64,000 nt of DNA from Bordetella genomosp. 10. Lineage in GTDB: Bacteria > Pseudomonadota > Gammaproteobacteria > Burkholderiales > Burkholderiaceae_B. The notes beneath the pieces are model-generated. The model saw only the letters and a program-made list of their open reading frames with translations. It was not told where the DNA came from and did not search any database. Shown here piece after piece: positions 38,801 through 46,704 of the stretch (its first letter is position 1; each line of letters starts with the position of its first letter). The translations under genes and the position numbers were made by a program. The DNA lies in NCBI RefSeq assembly GCF_002261225.1, contig NZ_NEVM01000005.1:1364001-1428000 (forward strand), given 5' to 3'.

Positions 38801-41800
38801 TGGATGGCGCCGTTGGCGCCGATCATGCCGCCGGTGCCCGTGGCGGCCAGGCTGACCTTGCCGCCGCTGATCACGCCGTTGCCGCCGATCTGGCCGACGA
38901 CGCCGTGCGCCGCGCTGCGCGCGGTCAACGAGACCGAGCCCGTAGCGCCGGTGTCGATATTCCCCACGGAGATCGAACTATCGACGGCCAGCGAGAAATC
39001 GACGCCCGTCAAGGCGGCCCCGACCGCGAGACTGCCGCCGCTATAGCCCATGCTCAGCGATTGCCCGCTGCCCAGGCCGTTGAAGACGTAGGACGGAAAC
39101 ACGACGCCGCCGCTATAGCGCTGGGTGTAATCCAGCGACAGGCTGCTCAACGCCGCGCCGCCGTTGTCGATATGGACGCTGCCGTTGTTCGCGATGCTCA
39201 GGTCGCTCGTCTTGACGAACAGCGAGCTCGAACCGGAGCCAATGGCGCCGGTCGCGGCATTCGGAAAGCCGACGCTCTCCTGCCCATAGGCCGTCAGCAC
39301 GACCTTGGGCGCGGTGATGAGGCCGCCGGCGGCGCTGGTGATGCTAGACGTCAATTCGGATCCGCCCGTGGTCGTCAGGCTGACCGAGTTGCCGGCGGTG
39401 ATGACGCCGGCCTGGATGGATTTGCCGGCCGAGAAACTGAAATCGTCCAGGCCCGTGCCGCTGATCTCGGACAGCAGGAAATAAGTGCCGCCTTCGGACA
39501 AGGTATAGGTCTGGTCGCCCGCGGCGATGGCGAAAGTATGCTGGACGGCGCTGGTGTTGCCGGCGCTGATGGCCAGGCTGCCCAACCGCGTGTCGCTGGC
39601 CACGTACATATTGCCGGCGCCGCTCAGGCTCAGCGCGCGGGTCCCCACCAGGGACAGCGGGCTTAGTACATCGACATTCGCCGAACCGATAGCGCCGTAA
39701 CCGGACGACAAGGCCACCGTCGCGGCCATGATCGACCCGGGGTTCTCCGCGTCGTCATTGACGATGTCGCCGTTGGTGCCCAGGCGCACGGCGCCGCCGC
39801 TGCCGGCGTCGATGCTGCCGACCCGTATCGCCTTGTTGTAGCCGGTGAAGCCGAAGTCCAGGTCGCCGCTGCTGGCGATCTGCGTCAGGTAATAGGCGCC
39901 GCCGTCTTCCGTCAGCGTGAAGGCGCCCAGATTGGGCGCGGTGATCGCGTACTGCCCGGCGCCGTAGCCGGTCTTGACGATATCCAGGCGGGTGAAGCCC
40001 GTGGTGTTGTCCACGGCGATGTCGCCGCCGCTGCTCAGCGCCACGTCGGGCGCGTTCAGCGTCAGGGCGTCGCCGACGGCGCCGATGGCGCCGCGCGCGG
40101 TCAACGCGACGACGGGCGCCGAGATCGCGGTCGCCGCGTCGCCGTCATCGAGGATGGCGCCGGCGGTGCTGGCCACGCGAACCTGCGTGCCGCCCGCCAC
40201 GGAACCGACGACGGTATCGCCCGTCGCCTGCTGGTATTGCACCGCGCCGGCCGCCGAGAGGTCGGCCAGCGTGACGTTGCCGCCCGATCCCAGGGTGGAC
40301 AGATAGACGTCGCCGCCGGCGGCCCGCGCCGTGATCGAGAGCGGATTGGCGCCGTTGAACAGGATGCCGCGGCGGCCCGCGTCCGGACTCTGGTAGATGG
40401 AGACGGCGACGTCGGCGCCGCCGATGGCGTCCGCGGCCGACAGCACGACGTCGTTGCCGTTGGCATAGATCATGCCGTAGCCGTTGCCGTTCAGGATGGA
40501 CCCGTGCTCGGCGGTGAGCGTGATGCCGCCGTTCATGCCGTAGAGCGTGCCCGTCAACGCCAGGTTGCCCTGGACCGCGTCGATGACGACGTTGCCGTTG
40601 TAGGCGTAGATGCTGCCCAGGCTGACCGTGCCGGTGTAGTTGCTCGAACCGGTGGGGCTGGGCAACTGGATGTAGATGCCGCCGCCGCTGGCCTGGGCGT
40701 TCAGGCTGCCGGCCATGACGTCGAGATGATCGTCGCCGGCCGCCCCTACGGCGCCGCTGGCGCCGTAGGCGTTGAGGCTGACCGAGTTGGCCACCAGCAC
40801 GGTGCCCTTGTCGCCGTCGTCCTTGATCGAGCCGTTGTTCGAGGTCAGCGTGACGCTGCCGCTGGAAGTCGTGTTGACGGACCCGACGGTGATGTCGCGG
40901 TCGCTGGTGAACGAGAAGTTCAGCGAGCTGGTGTCGCTGACCTGGCTCAGCGTATGGCCCGACGTGCCGTCCAGCACCTTGAACAGCAGGCTGGGCGCCT
41001 GGACCTGCAGCGTGTGGACGTCGTCCAGGCCGCTGTGCAGCGCCGTCACGGACAGGATGCTCAGGTCGGCGATGCTGCCGGCGTAAAGGTCGCCGCGCGT
41101 GGTCAGGGCCAGCGAGGAGGCGTTGGTGTCGATGGCGTCGGCCGCCGTGCCGATGCTGCCCTGGTTCGCGGCCAGCGTGACGGACGATGCCGTGACGCGC
41201 GTCATGCTGTCGCCGTCGTCGGTGATATTGCCCCGGGTGGCGGTGAAGGACACCAAGCCGCCCCCCCGGATATTGCCCAGCACCATGCCCTCGTCGCCCT
41301 GGAAGCCGAAATACGTCAGGGGGGCGCTGTAGACCTGGTTGAAGCGATAGACCGTGCCGTCGTCCTGTACGTCGAAAGCCAGGTAGGGCGACGTGATCTG
41401 CAGGACGTTGGGCACGCCCGCGACCGGGTGGCTGTTGGTGATGCCGAGGGAGGCCAGCGTCTTGTCGACGTTGTCGAGGTAGATGTCGCCGCTGTCGACG
41501 AGCGTCAACGTATCGGTCCGCGTGCGGACGTGGCCCGCCGCGTCGCCGATGCGGCCTTGCGCCGACAGGTAGAGGCTATCGCCCGCCAGCAGGTTTTCCG
41601 GCACCGCGGCGAGGATGTCGCCGCCGGCGGTGAGCGCCAGCCGGCCGATGCCGGCGTCGATCTGGTTCACGGTCACGCCGCCGGCGGCGGTGAGCGTAAT
41701 GTCCTTGTACGCCGTCAGGCTCTCCAGCCGTAGCGGGCCGCCCACCTGGTTGACGTAGATCGAACCCCCGGTCGCCGTCAGCTCGCCGGCCGCCGTGCGC

Positions 41801-44715
41801 AGCATATTGGCGACCGTGCCTATCGTATAGGTCGGCGTGCCGCTGCTGGAATTCGCCATCACCGGGGCATACAAGGCCACGTGCGCGCCGGTGATCAGCG
41901 AAGTACCGGTCCCCTGGATGGAGGTATCGCTGGACAAGACAACGCTGCCGGCGCCGGCATTGATCTCGCCGCCGACGGAGATGGCCTGCCCTTTCAGGCT
42001 GATCGCGCCGCCGCCCGAGGTGACGCTGTTGGCCAGGAGCACGCCCGAACCGGTGATCGAGATATCCCCGTGCTGGCTCGACACGTCGCCGGCGGTCAGC
42101 GACGCGGCGCTGGAGGCCACGTCCAGCTTGCCGGCCACCGCGCCGTTCAGCGTCGACGCGGTCGTGTTCAGCGTGCGCGTGCCGCCGGCATTCTGGCCGT
42201 TCAAGGTCAATGCGCCGGTGCGGATCACGCTGGCGGCGGCGGCGTCGATATCGCCCAGCGCCGACGCCAGCACGGTCTGGGCGCCGGCGTTGAAGGCGCC
42301 GCCCAGGTAGAGGTTGCCGCCGGCGCCGATCGTGACGTTGCCGGTGGCGTTGACGTTGCCCAGGTTGAGCGCGCCGGTGTTGCCGACGTTGATGCCGCCG
42401 CCGGCCGCCGTGGCCGTCAGGCTGTTGGTCGTGGTGTTCAAGGCCTGGGAGGCCGCGCCGATGGCGGTGGCCGCCTGCAGCGTCAGGGCGCCCGCCACCA
42501 GCGGCGCGTTCGTGCCGCCCGTGATGCTCCCGGCGGTGGACGTCAGCGCCAGCGCGCCCGTCCCGACGTTCACCGTCCCGGCGACGATCGAGCGGTCGCC
42601 GGTGAACGACAGGTTCAAGCCGGGCTGGACGATGGTCGTCAGCGCATAGCTGCCGCCGTCCGTCACGTCGAAGGCCAGGCCCGGCGAGGCGACCTGGTAG
42701 GTGTTCGTCTTGCCGGTCATGGCATGCCGGCTGGCGATCGCCAGCGACGACAGCGCGCGGCCATTGGCCACGACGATGTCGCCGCCGGAAAGAATGCTCA
42801 GGATGCCCGTGTCGGTATTCACCGCGGCGCCGGCGGCGCCGACGTTGGCGCCTTCCGCGTCCAGCTTCACCGAACGGCCCGCCACGACCTGCGCGGCGGC
42901 GCCGGTGTTGTAGATCGAACCGGCGGTGGTGGCCACGTTGACGGCCCCGCTGCTCGCGTCGATCCTGTTGGCCAGGTTGATATTGCCCGACGCCGACAAG
43001 GTGATGTTGCCGCCCAGGCTGCTCAGCTTGCCGATGTTGTCCAGCGTGCTTCCCACGCCCAGGGCCTGCAGGACGATGTTGCCGCCCTGCGTCCGGATCT
43101 CCGTCTCAGGATCGACGAAGCGGATGCCGCCCGTCGCGGTCGAACTGAGCGTGAAGGTGGTGCCGCTGGTGGTCTGCAGCATGATCAGCCCGGCCGCCAT
43201 CGAGTCGATGGTGATCTGCCCGGTGGCCGCGAGGGTAAGGTTCGCGTTGCCCGCCTGCCCTTCCAGCCAGCCGCGCGAAACGACGTTGTCGACCGCGCCC
43301 GTGTTCGTCGGCGCCGAGCTGTCCGTGATCTCGATGGTCTCGGGGTCGATCAGCAAGGTGCCCGCCGCGCCCTTGGGCGCGCGCAGGTCGGCCGAGCCGG
43401 TCAGGTTGATGTTCTTTTCGGCCGACACTTCGGCGAAACCGCCGTCGCCGCCATTGGCGCCGCCGCGGGCCGAAATCGTCCCCGCGAAGCTGGTGCTGTC
43501 GGTCGACCACAAGGTGACGTTGCCGCCCTTGCCCCGGTCCAGCGCGTCGGCCTTCAGCGTCGCGCCGGCGGCCACCGCCAGGGTGGCCGACTTGTTGCCG
43601 TACGCGACCGAGCCGTCGCCGGGCGCCACGCCCTGGCTGCCCAGGGCGATCTCGCCGCCGCCGGCCGCGCCGGACGCATCGATCGCCGCGCCGCCGGCCA
43701 CGTTGACGTGCTGGCCGGTCACCACCACCTTGCCGCCCTGCTCGCCCGCGTTGGCGCCGCTGGCGTCCAGCGTCCCGGCCACGTTCACCGTGCCGGCGTC
43801 GCCGCCGGACAGCACGATCTTGCCGTTACGGGTGCCCACCGACCTGGCGCTGACGATGCCGTCCGTGTTGATGACGTTGTCGACCACGTCCTTGACCGCG
43901 CGCGCGGTCATCAGCACCGTGCCGCCGTCGGCGCGGATCACGCCGGTGTTGGCCACCAGCGCGCCGACCGCCTTGCCGTTCGCGTCCTTCGGCGCGTCCG
44001 AGACCACCGAGCTGGCGTCGAAGCTCAGCAACCCGTCGCCCTGGAAATCGACGGTGAAGGTGCGCGCGCCCGCCAGGGCCACGTGGCCCAGCTTGGCCTC
44101 GATCACGCCCGAGTTGCGCACGGCCGGCGCCACCAGCGCGGCCAGCCCGCTGTCCTTGATGCTGATCTGCCCTTCGTTGACCACCATCGCGTTGGTCTTG
44201 GCCGACGCCTGATTGAACTTGTAGCGGCCGGCCAGGAAATCCTCGTCGCGGATGTTGGCCGTGGTGGCCACCAGGCCGCCCACGTCCACGCGCGCGCTCT
44301 TGCCGAAGACCACGCCGTTGGGGTTGACCAGCATCACCGTGCCGTTGGCGTTGAGCTGGCCGAAGATGGCGGACGGATCGTTGCCCACCACCCGGTTCAG
44401 CGTCACGCTCTTGCTGCCCGGCTGGCGGAAATTCACGGTCTCGCCCGCGCCGATGTTGAAGTCCTTCCAGTTGATGATGGCCTTGCCGCTGCTTTGATTG
44501 ACGTTCAGCGTGCCGTTGCCCTGGGTGTTGATCGTCGCCGACCCCGCGACGACGTTGCCGCCGGTGGGGTTGGCGTGGGCGCCGCCCGAGGCCAGCGAGC
44601 CGATCACCATGGCCAGCGTGGTGAGCGCGGGCAGGGAGGCTTGCCGCGGCGGGAGCGGACGGCGGCCGGCCTGGACGAAGTTGCGTTGAGCGAAGGAAGG
44701 AGAAAGGCGCTTCAT
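29887..44715 (-). CDS. Giant FhaB-like two-partner secretion exoprotein (4942 residues)
   Basis: A filamentous haemagglutinin-family TpsA protein exported through the FhaC-like protein encoded upstream. The signal peptide is long (~1-48, ending GGAHA). The TPS secretion domain (~50-310) has INWKDFNIGAGETVNF and the NPNG motif at 131-134. The remainder is predicted beta-helix, in two repeat classes: about 11 degenerate ~120-residue modules (around 36000-42900), with a TDxG then LxFxFxxDRxxxVGxI core, and several ~100-residue TxGDQxYxG modules near the C-terminus (30900-33500). No Cys was noticed. The end (LWQLPAGLNRGLNAP, then an acidic Ser-rich tail) lacks the Pro-rich prodomain of Bordetella FhaB. 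ATG 44715 lies 21 bases after the transporter stop. Confidence 0.92.
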   Translation of the reverse strand: MKRLSPSFAQRNFVQAGRRPLPPRQASLPALTTLAMVIGSLASGGAHANPTGGNVVAGSATINTQGNGTLNVNQSSGKAIINWKDFNIGAGETVNFRQPGSKSVTLNRVVGNDPSAIFGQLNANGTVMLVNPNGVVFGKSARVDVGGLVATTANIRDEDFLAGRYKFNQASAKTNAMVVNEGQISIKDSGLAALVAPAVRNSGVIEAKLGHVALAGARTFTVDFQGDGLLSFDASSVVSDAPKDANGKAVGALVANTGVIRADGGTVLMTARAVKDVVDNVINTDGIVSARSVGTRNGKIVLSGGDAGTVNVAGTLDASGANAGEQGGKVVVTGQHVNVAGGAAIDASGAAGGGEIALGSQGVAPGDGSVAYGNKSATLAVAAGATLKADALDRGKGGNVTLWSTDSTSFAGTISARGGANGGDGGFAEVSAEKNINLTGSADLRAPKGAAGTLLIDPETIEITDSSAPTNTGAVDNVVSRGWLEGQAGNANLTLAATGQITIDSMAAGLIMLQTTSGTTFTLSSTATGGIRFVDPETEIRTQGGNIVLQALGVGSTLDNIGKLSSLGGNITLSASGNINLANRIDASSGAVNVATTAGSIYNTGAAAQVVAGRSVKLDAEGANVGAAGAAVNTDTGILSILSGGDIVVANGRALSSLAIASRHAMTGKTNTYQVASPGLAFDVTDGGSYALTTIVQPGLNLSFTGDRSIVAGTVNVGTGALALTSTAGSITGGTNAPLVAGALTLQAATAIGAASQALNTTTNSLTATAAGGGINVGNTGALNLGNVNATGNVTIGAGGNLYLGGAFNAGAQTVLASALGDIDAAAASVIRTGALTLNGQNAGGTRTLNTTASTLNGAVAGKLDVASSAASLTAGDVSSQHGDISITGSGVLLANSVTSGGGAISLKGQAISVGGEINAGAGSVVLSSDTSIQGTGTSLITGAHVALYAPVMANSSSGTPTYTIGTVANMLRTAAGELTATGGSIYVNQVGGPLRLESLTAYKDITLTAAGGVTVNQIDAGIGRLALTAGGDILAAVPENLLAGDSLYLSAQGRIGDAAGHVRTRTDTLTLVDSGDIYLDNVDKTLASLGITNSHPVAGVPNVLQITSPYLAFDVQDDGTVYRFNQVYSAPLTYFGFQGDEGMVLGNIRGGGLVSFTATRGNITDDGDSMTRVTASSVTLAANQGSIGTAADAIDTNASSLALTTRGDLYAGSIADLSILSVTALHSGLDDVHTLQVQAPSLLFKVLDGTSGHTLSQVSDTSSLNFSFTSDRDITVGSVNTTSSGSVTLTSNNGSIKDDGDKGTVLVANSVSLNAYGASGAVGAAGDDHLDVMAGSLNAQASGGGIYIQLPSPTGSSNYTGTVSLGSIYAYNGNVVIDAVQGNLALTGTLYGMNGGITLTAEHGSILNGNGYGMIYANGNDVVLSAADAIGGADVAVSIYQSPDAGRRGILFNGANPLSITARAAGGDVYLSTLGSGGNVTLADLSAAGAVQYQQATGDTVVGSVAGGTQVRVASTAGAILDDGDAATAISAPVVALTARGAIGAVGDALTLNAPDVALSSGGDIAVDNTTGFTRLDIVKTGYGAGQYAITAPNLGAFTLTEDGGAYYLTQIASSGDLDFGFTGYNKAIRVGSIDAGSGGAVRLGTNGDIVNDDAENPGSIMAATVALSSGYGAIGSANVDVLSPLSLVGTRALSLSGAGNMYVASDTRLGSLAISAGNTSAVQHTFAIAAGDQTYTLSEGGTYFLLSEISGTGLDDFSFSAGKSIQAGVITAGNSVSLTTTGGSELTSSITSAAGGLITAPKVVLTAYGQESVGFPNAATGAIGSGSSSLFVKTSDLSIANNGSVHIDNGGAALSSLSLDYTQRYSGGVVFPSYVFNGLGSGQSLSMGYSGGSLAVGAALTGVDFSLAVDSSISVGNIDTGATGSVSLTARSAAHGVVGQIGGNGVISGGKVSLAATGTGGMIGANGAIHTATTDLALSSAGSVLVSNSGTLAALSLTALHDNTVAGQVNSYGISSGGDLVFSLTDNGQSSPAGMTANISTSSDLKLALSTDRALTLDLVKTGSGGSVDLTTTQTIYGTHTGTAGTLPGGPDIVTGDLTLNANSVQGRYIEAPAQPLYISANTLSSNVTQSLWVSNDKTLTLLDNSAGNSATVAVTSGDIQQSGSGRFVTPILSLSAAGSIGADGAAVLTDTRQLTASSGGDLVLDNASDLFRLDLNSTHAAALNPNVLRVVAKGLDFEVTDNGEYVLSKVTDSTGLDFAFSGDRNLRVGVLDTGPAQSVSLSSSGSILNIDASGEDHIAAGQISLTAGASIGAIANSIDTVTGALSLTAGANIYVANDGDLSTLSITSTAQSAMPTQYGISADRLTFNVGDDGVDYLINQVADATGLNFSFRSQRGQQVGSIDVLHTGTVTLTSSADIMATSAGAANVTAGKVALNTVGAQGNIGAAGSSIVVDAPLLSVWNAGDVYVSDQTHVDALTVDARGTSARTYDIDAPLRDRSGQLTFNVTDDGSGMVVHDIADAGGIALSVSSDRGMTVGAIDAGFDNVGLNAINSALVGDGDDATRIVAARLTLTGDTSIGATGNEIDTDVDTLSATSRDGGIQIALNGNTTMNGFIANGDSALSNSAGDIALGTIFLAGHSFSMDNQGGSILSGTINGATSVALSAAGSIGNVSAIRTTALGNGTTTVTLSAQAAHGADGSIALTEDYGLAVTSAQAPGNIVLTAGQAQGNSNLTVGAITAGGDVTLTAQRGDIVGGSGNSVAGDSVTLTAAAFGHAIGANGATVNVDTDTLTINNGGNFYIRDNADLANLTINRQLADVQAASAGAMVLSAAGLSFAATDGGGTTLTAVVDSTGLNFNFTGTGDIRVGTIYAGTGSVALTAGAGNSAGSILSTGAGSLITAHDLALTTASGGGSIGAGNAANQVLNTQVADLTASSADGIWINQAGTVSLDDVHAGGALSVAATGGDILIGQVSNGAGQDLTLSANAGSILSNGGAITTSGTGAIALSAANGIGSETAGLQLSAAFKTVSASVSGAGSLYLDILDSLTSGLTSSVHDGSTNITSAGPITLTSVTSATDAVGNDIRVSAASGDITVGVVDVGGVGGHASNGEVALTARNGNIVGATGSDIEAYRVTLNASGNVGSSTTRVGVTSSRVEANSAGGDVYLNAGGGTILSFVTGNNVNVNAVGDLQIANAIASNSITVAGGGIDSVLVAGNIDAGQGSVSLAFNSVGGTIVDDGNAATRIVGGMVSLQADAGIGGATAGDARTVQTTAESLVARSNTSGPVYIDDNRADGVRLASIIAGNGAIGITTAGDTIVGNVQAQGANAGNTISIASAEGSLAIGTVSAGGGAGDVTLTAAGDIHGTDTTLVTGATLTASAGGDIGRVDDLSSTDGGALRTKVSALGDLASRAGGVIAIDNSGAGTLAVGANVNPGAGGTLSIRAVGDMDASAGIAGGLGTLLLSSGGTLTLPYGGVTVAGSATLKGTTDIVAGGGTPRTIEVTADSLAFTSGSAGGDTRLETEVETLDAKLTNTSGAAKLTVANTGDLDATLSTANGDIEAATTGKLTATDVQGAGNISLSAGGTVDAVSVRATGVQRLVSVTSDNGDIGIGAIDAGGVDGQISLFAQRGGIANLGSGDSLTAHSLSLIARDGIGAANSPLNIAVSEVAGAVTGDGGLYLSGGNALTVGVLTTANGDIGVTTTGDLAIQDTLVAGGGGHVDLTSTGGNVEIDRNIVATDMGSLSVSGNRITLDDVATNGAQAYHGDVLLNGNLAGGAIDVDGSLTLGGAGLAGSPRTLTATGAAGGIEVAGALDGGGYDLGLDAGAGSVTLAGPASNLAALTVTGSGNRIAGVATEGAQTYNGATTLSGTYTTANAAFTVNGAATLGGAVSIDTIGGANGAGADVRFAGTLASAAGGAHGLAVDAGTGDVAFVGAVGDGADARLGDLTVRTAGATVFKDKVYAQAVATDDPGTLALDGSVVDTTGDQYFGERAVLGGNVTLKGALVTLKQGADAATAGGQSLTIDGRARVLGAVGADQALAALTVTGPAGIRAASINTVGAQAYQGDLVLGADLALTTAAGGVLFGGSVDGAHALAVTARGGDAAFNGAVGGGIALASLTVDASNVALNGGAVKTVDEQNYNGHVTLGRDTVLTGYEVHLNGGADGAHALAIDGLGKIAGAVGSRQALSSLTVTGTAILGQGSIATSGGQSYLGRVLVAGDQQLSTQGGDVSFARSVSGSHALGIAAQGGDVDFAAGAGVGGDVDPLAALTVDTSGATHFGGAVRAASLTTLGHGSVTLDNGSVVTSGAQHYDSHVVLGQDTVLKGTQVALLDGGDGAHALTIDGNATLGGAFGAGQALDALKVSGATTFNDGSIATTGGQTYAGAVTLAGDQALTSHAGDIAFGGAVDSAAAGGGSLAVQAAGDVSFDGAIGAATRAGALSVDAGGDTHFAGTIRAASLRTGATGTLAIDSGSVDTTGDQRYGQHLVLSTDTTLTGANVALLAGVDAATAGAQGLHIAGNAAIAGNVGATAALRGLAIDGNTSTNAGTVRTVGDQVYGGAVAFNADGAGAPASLASSAGSVVFGSTLDGAGSNLSIDAAHAISAAGDVTGVGALTLRAVDTIVFNGAVSAYRVQQLEAQSAAYRGKLTATGPDGIDLSGGSFAFGGDVSADAGAIKVASTDAAGTVNFAAGSTVSAATSFTQRGGATLLLPARLLARDSVELGAVGRIQGNSVAISTQGDITATGLYGPQAMATLTLGAPTLAKPAGGTLKIGLNDAAPDHKLNVRVLAVPTAGSAQVYGSIGGRSGAVAAAFVTSPLAGAPYFMNDTPWGPNDVVQRVTAATAPRWVAPTKPGVDSLFRGTVSNNAYGPDALGAYADPQVLKVSSVDMALWQLPAGLNRGLNAPAADPSVLRMPEAGSTQEGGDDASSSAPGQDGA

Positions 44716-44736
44716 GATCGGTCTCGTCTCTGCGGC

Positions 44737-46464
44737 TTAGTACTGGGCCGAAATGCTGAAGAAGATGCGGGGATTCTTGTTGCCCTGGGTCAGGACGTCG
44801 CTGCTCAACGGCTTGGCGACTTCCAGCGTGGCGTACACGGTCTTGGTCAGGTTGGCGCGCATGCCGGCGCCGAACGACGCCAGCTTGCTGCGCGACAGCT
44901 CGGCGCTGGCGGCGCGCGACCAGATGCGGCCGCCGTCGACGAAGGTGTAGACGTGCGCGCCGTGCGGCAGGAAGGTCGCCGAGGAAATCGCGTAGCGCAG
45001 CTCCAGCGAGCCGGCCATGCCGCTGTCCGCCGACACTTCGCCGTCGTCGTAGCCGCGCGCGAAGCTGGGGCCGCCCAGGGCGAATTCCTCGCTGGCCAGC
45101 AAGGGGCTGGCGCTGTACTGGCCGGCGAAGGTCGCCACCAGGCTGAAGCGGTCGGTGAACTGCTGCAGGCGCGTCAATTCCGCCGTGGCCTTGAAGAAGT
45201 CGGGCTTGCCGTTGACGCGCGAAGCCAGCGCCGACCCTTCCTTGCTGGCGCCCATGGTGTTCAGGCCCTGGTGCAGGGTGCCGCGCACGGCGGTGATGCC
45301 GTTCCAGGAATCGGTGCGGTCGTAGCTCAGGCCCAGGCGCAGCACGCGCAGGCGGTCGCTGGTGAAAGGCGCGCCCGTGATGTCCGTGGTGACGTTGCGC
45401 GCCTCGAACATGCCCACGGCGCGCAGGTTTTCCAGGCGCGAACGGATGATGGGATAGGTCGCCGTGGCCGCGTACGACTGCACGTCGCTGGCGACGTTGA
45501 GCTGCGCCAGTTCGCGGCCGGGTTCGCTCTTCGCGTAGTTGGCCGACAGGCCGAAGGTCATGCCCGTATCGGTCACCAGCATGTCGTAGGTGCCGCCCAC
45601 GGACTTGCTGCGATACGAAGGAAAGCCGAGGCTGCCGAACAGGGTGGCGTGATCGGCGCGCTCGCCAAAGGAATTCAGGCTGATCTGGGCGGTGGCTTCG
45701 CTCCAGCCCAGGTAGGGCGACCCGCGGTTGTCCATGCCCACCCGCGCGTCGACCGCCTTGCGTTCGCTGTGCACCACCAGCACCGAACCGCCCACTTCCT
45801 TGGGCGAGGCCTCGAGCGAGGCCCGCACGGTCATGCCGGCCAGGTCGTTGGCAAGCAGAAGCTGGCGCTCGACGTCGGCGACGTTGATGGGGCGCATGCC
45901 GCGCAGGCGCCGCACCAGCTTTTCCACCGCGGCCTTGGCCGGGCCGACGTCGCCGTCATACACGACGTCCGAGATGTAGCCCTCCACCACCACGATGCGG
46001 AAACGGCCGTCGTCGATGGTCTGCGCCGGCACGATGACGCGCGTGGTCACGTAGCCGTCATTGCGGTAGCGCAGCTCGATCTCGCTGGCCACCTTGAAGG
46101 CGTCGGCGACGGTGATCGTCTTGCCCAGCAAGTCCTGGTACAAGGGACGCAATTCCTCGGCGCGGTAGTGCGTCACCCCTTCGATGCGCATGTCCGCCAG
46201 GGTGAAATGCAGCTTGTCCGCGCCGGCGGGCGCCTCGGACGCGCTGCCTTGCTGCACGGTGACGCCCGGGACGCCGGACGAGCTTTCCGGCATGACCGGC
46301 TGCGGCAGCGAGCGGCCCGGCTCGGCCCCGGAAGGCAGGCGGGCCGGCAGGCTCTGGGCCGCCACGGGCCCGGCCGCCAGGGCCAGGAGCGCGGCGGTGC
46401 CCAGCGAAGCCAGGCGGGAAAGGGAGAAAACGGGGCGCGGGGACGGAGCGTGGCGAGGCGGCAT
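44737..46464 (-). CDS. FhaC-like two-partner secretion outer membrane transporter
   Basis: A TpsB/ShlB/FhaC/HecB-family protein of 575 residues that exports the FhaB-like protein. Signal peptide ~1-36 (GTAALLALAAGPVAAQ), POTRA domains (~87-235, LHFTLADMRIEGVTHY and later GYISDVVYDGD), and a 16-strand barrel with the conserved loop motif FARGYDDGEV. It ends in an aromatic residue (FFSISAQY). It precedes its substrate gene by 21 bases. ATG 46464 has no ribosome binding site directly upstream; a strong GGAGG at 46498-46502 lies further back, within a hairpin. Confidence 0.93.
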   Translation of the reverse strand: MPPRHAPSPRPVFSLSRLASLGTAALLALAAGPVAAQSLPARLPSGAEPGRSLPQPVMPESSSGVPGVTVQQGSASEAPAGADKLHFTLADMRIEGVTHYRAEELRPLYQDLLGKTITVADAFKVASEIELRYRNDGYVTTRVIVPAQTIDDGRFRIVVVEGYISDVVYDGDVGPAKAAVEKLVRRLRGMRPINVADVERQLLLANDLAGMTVRASLEASPKEVGGSVLVVHSERKAVDARVGMDNRGSPYLGWSEATAQISLNSFGERADHATLFGSLGFPSYRSKSVGGTYDMLVTDTGMTFGLSANYAKSEPGRELAQLNVASDVQSYAATATYPIIRSRLENLRAVGMFEARNVTTDITGAPFTSDRLRVLRLGLSYDRTDSWNGITAVRGTLHQGLNTMGASKEGSALASRVNGKPDFFKATAELTRLQQFTDRFSLVATFAGQYSASPLLASEEFALGGPSFARGYDDGEVSADSGMAGSLELRYAISSATFLPHGAHVYTFVDGGRIWSRAASAELSRSKLASFGAGMRANLTKTVYATLEVAKPLSSDVLTQGNKNPRIFFSISAQY

Positions 46465-46472
46465 GAGTAACG

Positions 46473-46504
46473 GCGGAGAATTTACATTTTGAATAATCCT
46501 CCGC
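46473..46504 (-). promoter_or_regulatory. Hairpin with Shine-Dalgarno and start-stop codon pair before the fhaC-like gene
   Basis: On the minus strand GGAGG (46498-46502) is followed, 10 bases on, by ATG-TAA (46487-46482), a start codon directly followed by a stop. The SD lies in one arm of an inverted repeat (GCGGAG 46473-46478 with CTCCGC 46499-46504). The transporter ATG comes 18 bases after the TAA. Translational control is possible but inferred. Confidence 0.4.
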
Positions 46505-46578
46505 TATTTGACACATTTAGCCCCGATTCGTAAACAAATTTTTTACAACCATCACAATAAATAACTGCTCATCACTAA

Positions 46579-46620
46579 GCCTTTCCCTGGGAAGGCGCCC
46601 GCGAAACGTCCGGGAAAGGC
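46579..46620. other. Inverted repeat in the AT-rich spacer upstream of the fhaC-like gene
   Basis: The 9-base arms GCCTTTCCC (46579-46587) and GGGAAAGGC (46612-46620) are perfect, separated by 24 bases. No T-run follows on either strand, so it is not a simple terminator. It lies between the DapA-like gene end and the AT-rich promoter zone (about 46480-46580) and could be an operator. Confidence 0.4.
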
Positions 46621-46704
46621 CAAATCAAGACCGAATTTTGCGCATTTTTTTCAGGAACAGGCCGCTAAAACGTTGTTTTTGAGCGACCGTCCCTGCTCTG
46701 CCGT

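Noticed and set aside
30310..39666. A 3118-codon open frame on the plus strand opposite the FhaB-like gene
   Set aside because: It is antisense to a coherent TPS/beta-helix protein and is low-complexity Arg/Ala/Gly-rich. GC-rich codons leave few stops on the opposite strand. No start context or family pattern supports it.
41881..46470. A 1529-codon plus-strand open frame opposite the FhaB-like and FhaC-like genes
   Set aside because: It is a shadow of two well-supported genes, with composition typical of antisense reading and no domain.
46579..46620. Terminator for the DapA-like operon
   Set aside because: The 9-base stem is perfect, but the 24-base loop is large and no T-run follows on the minus strand.
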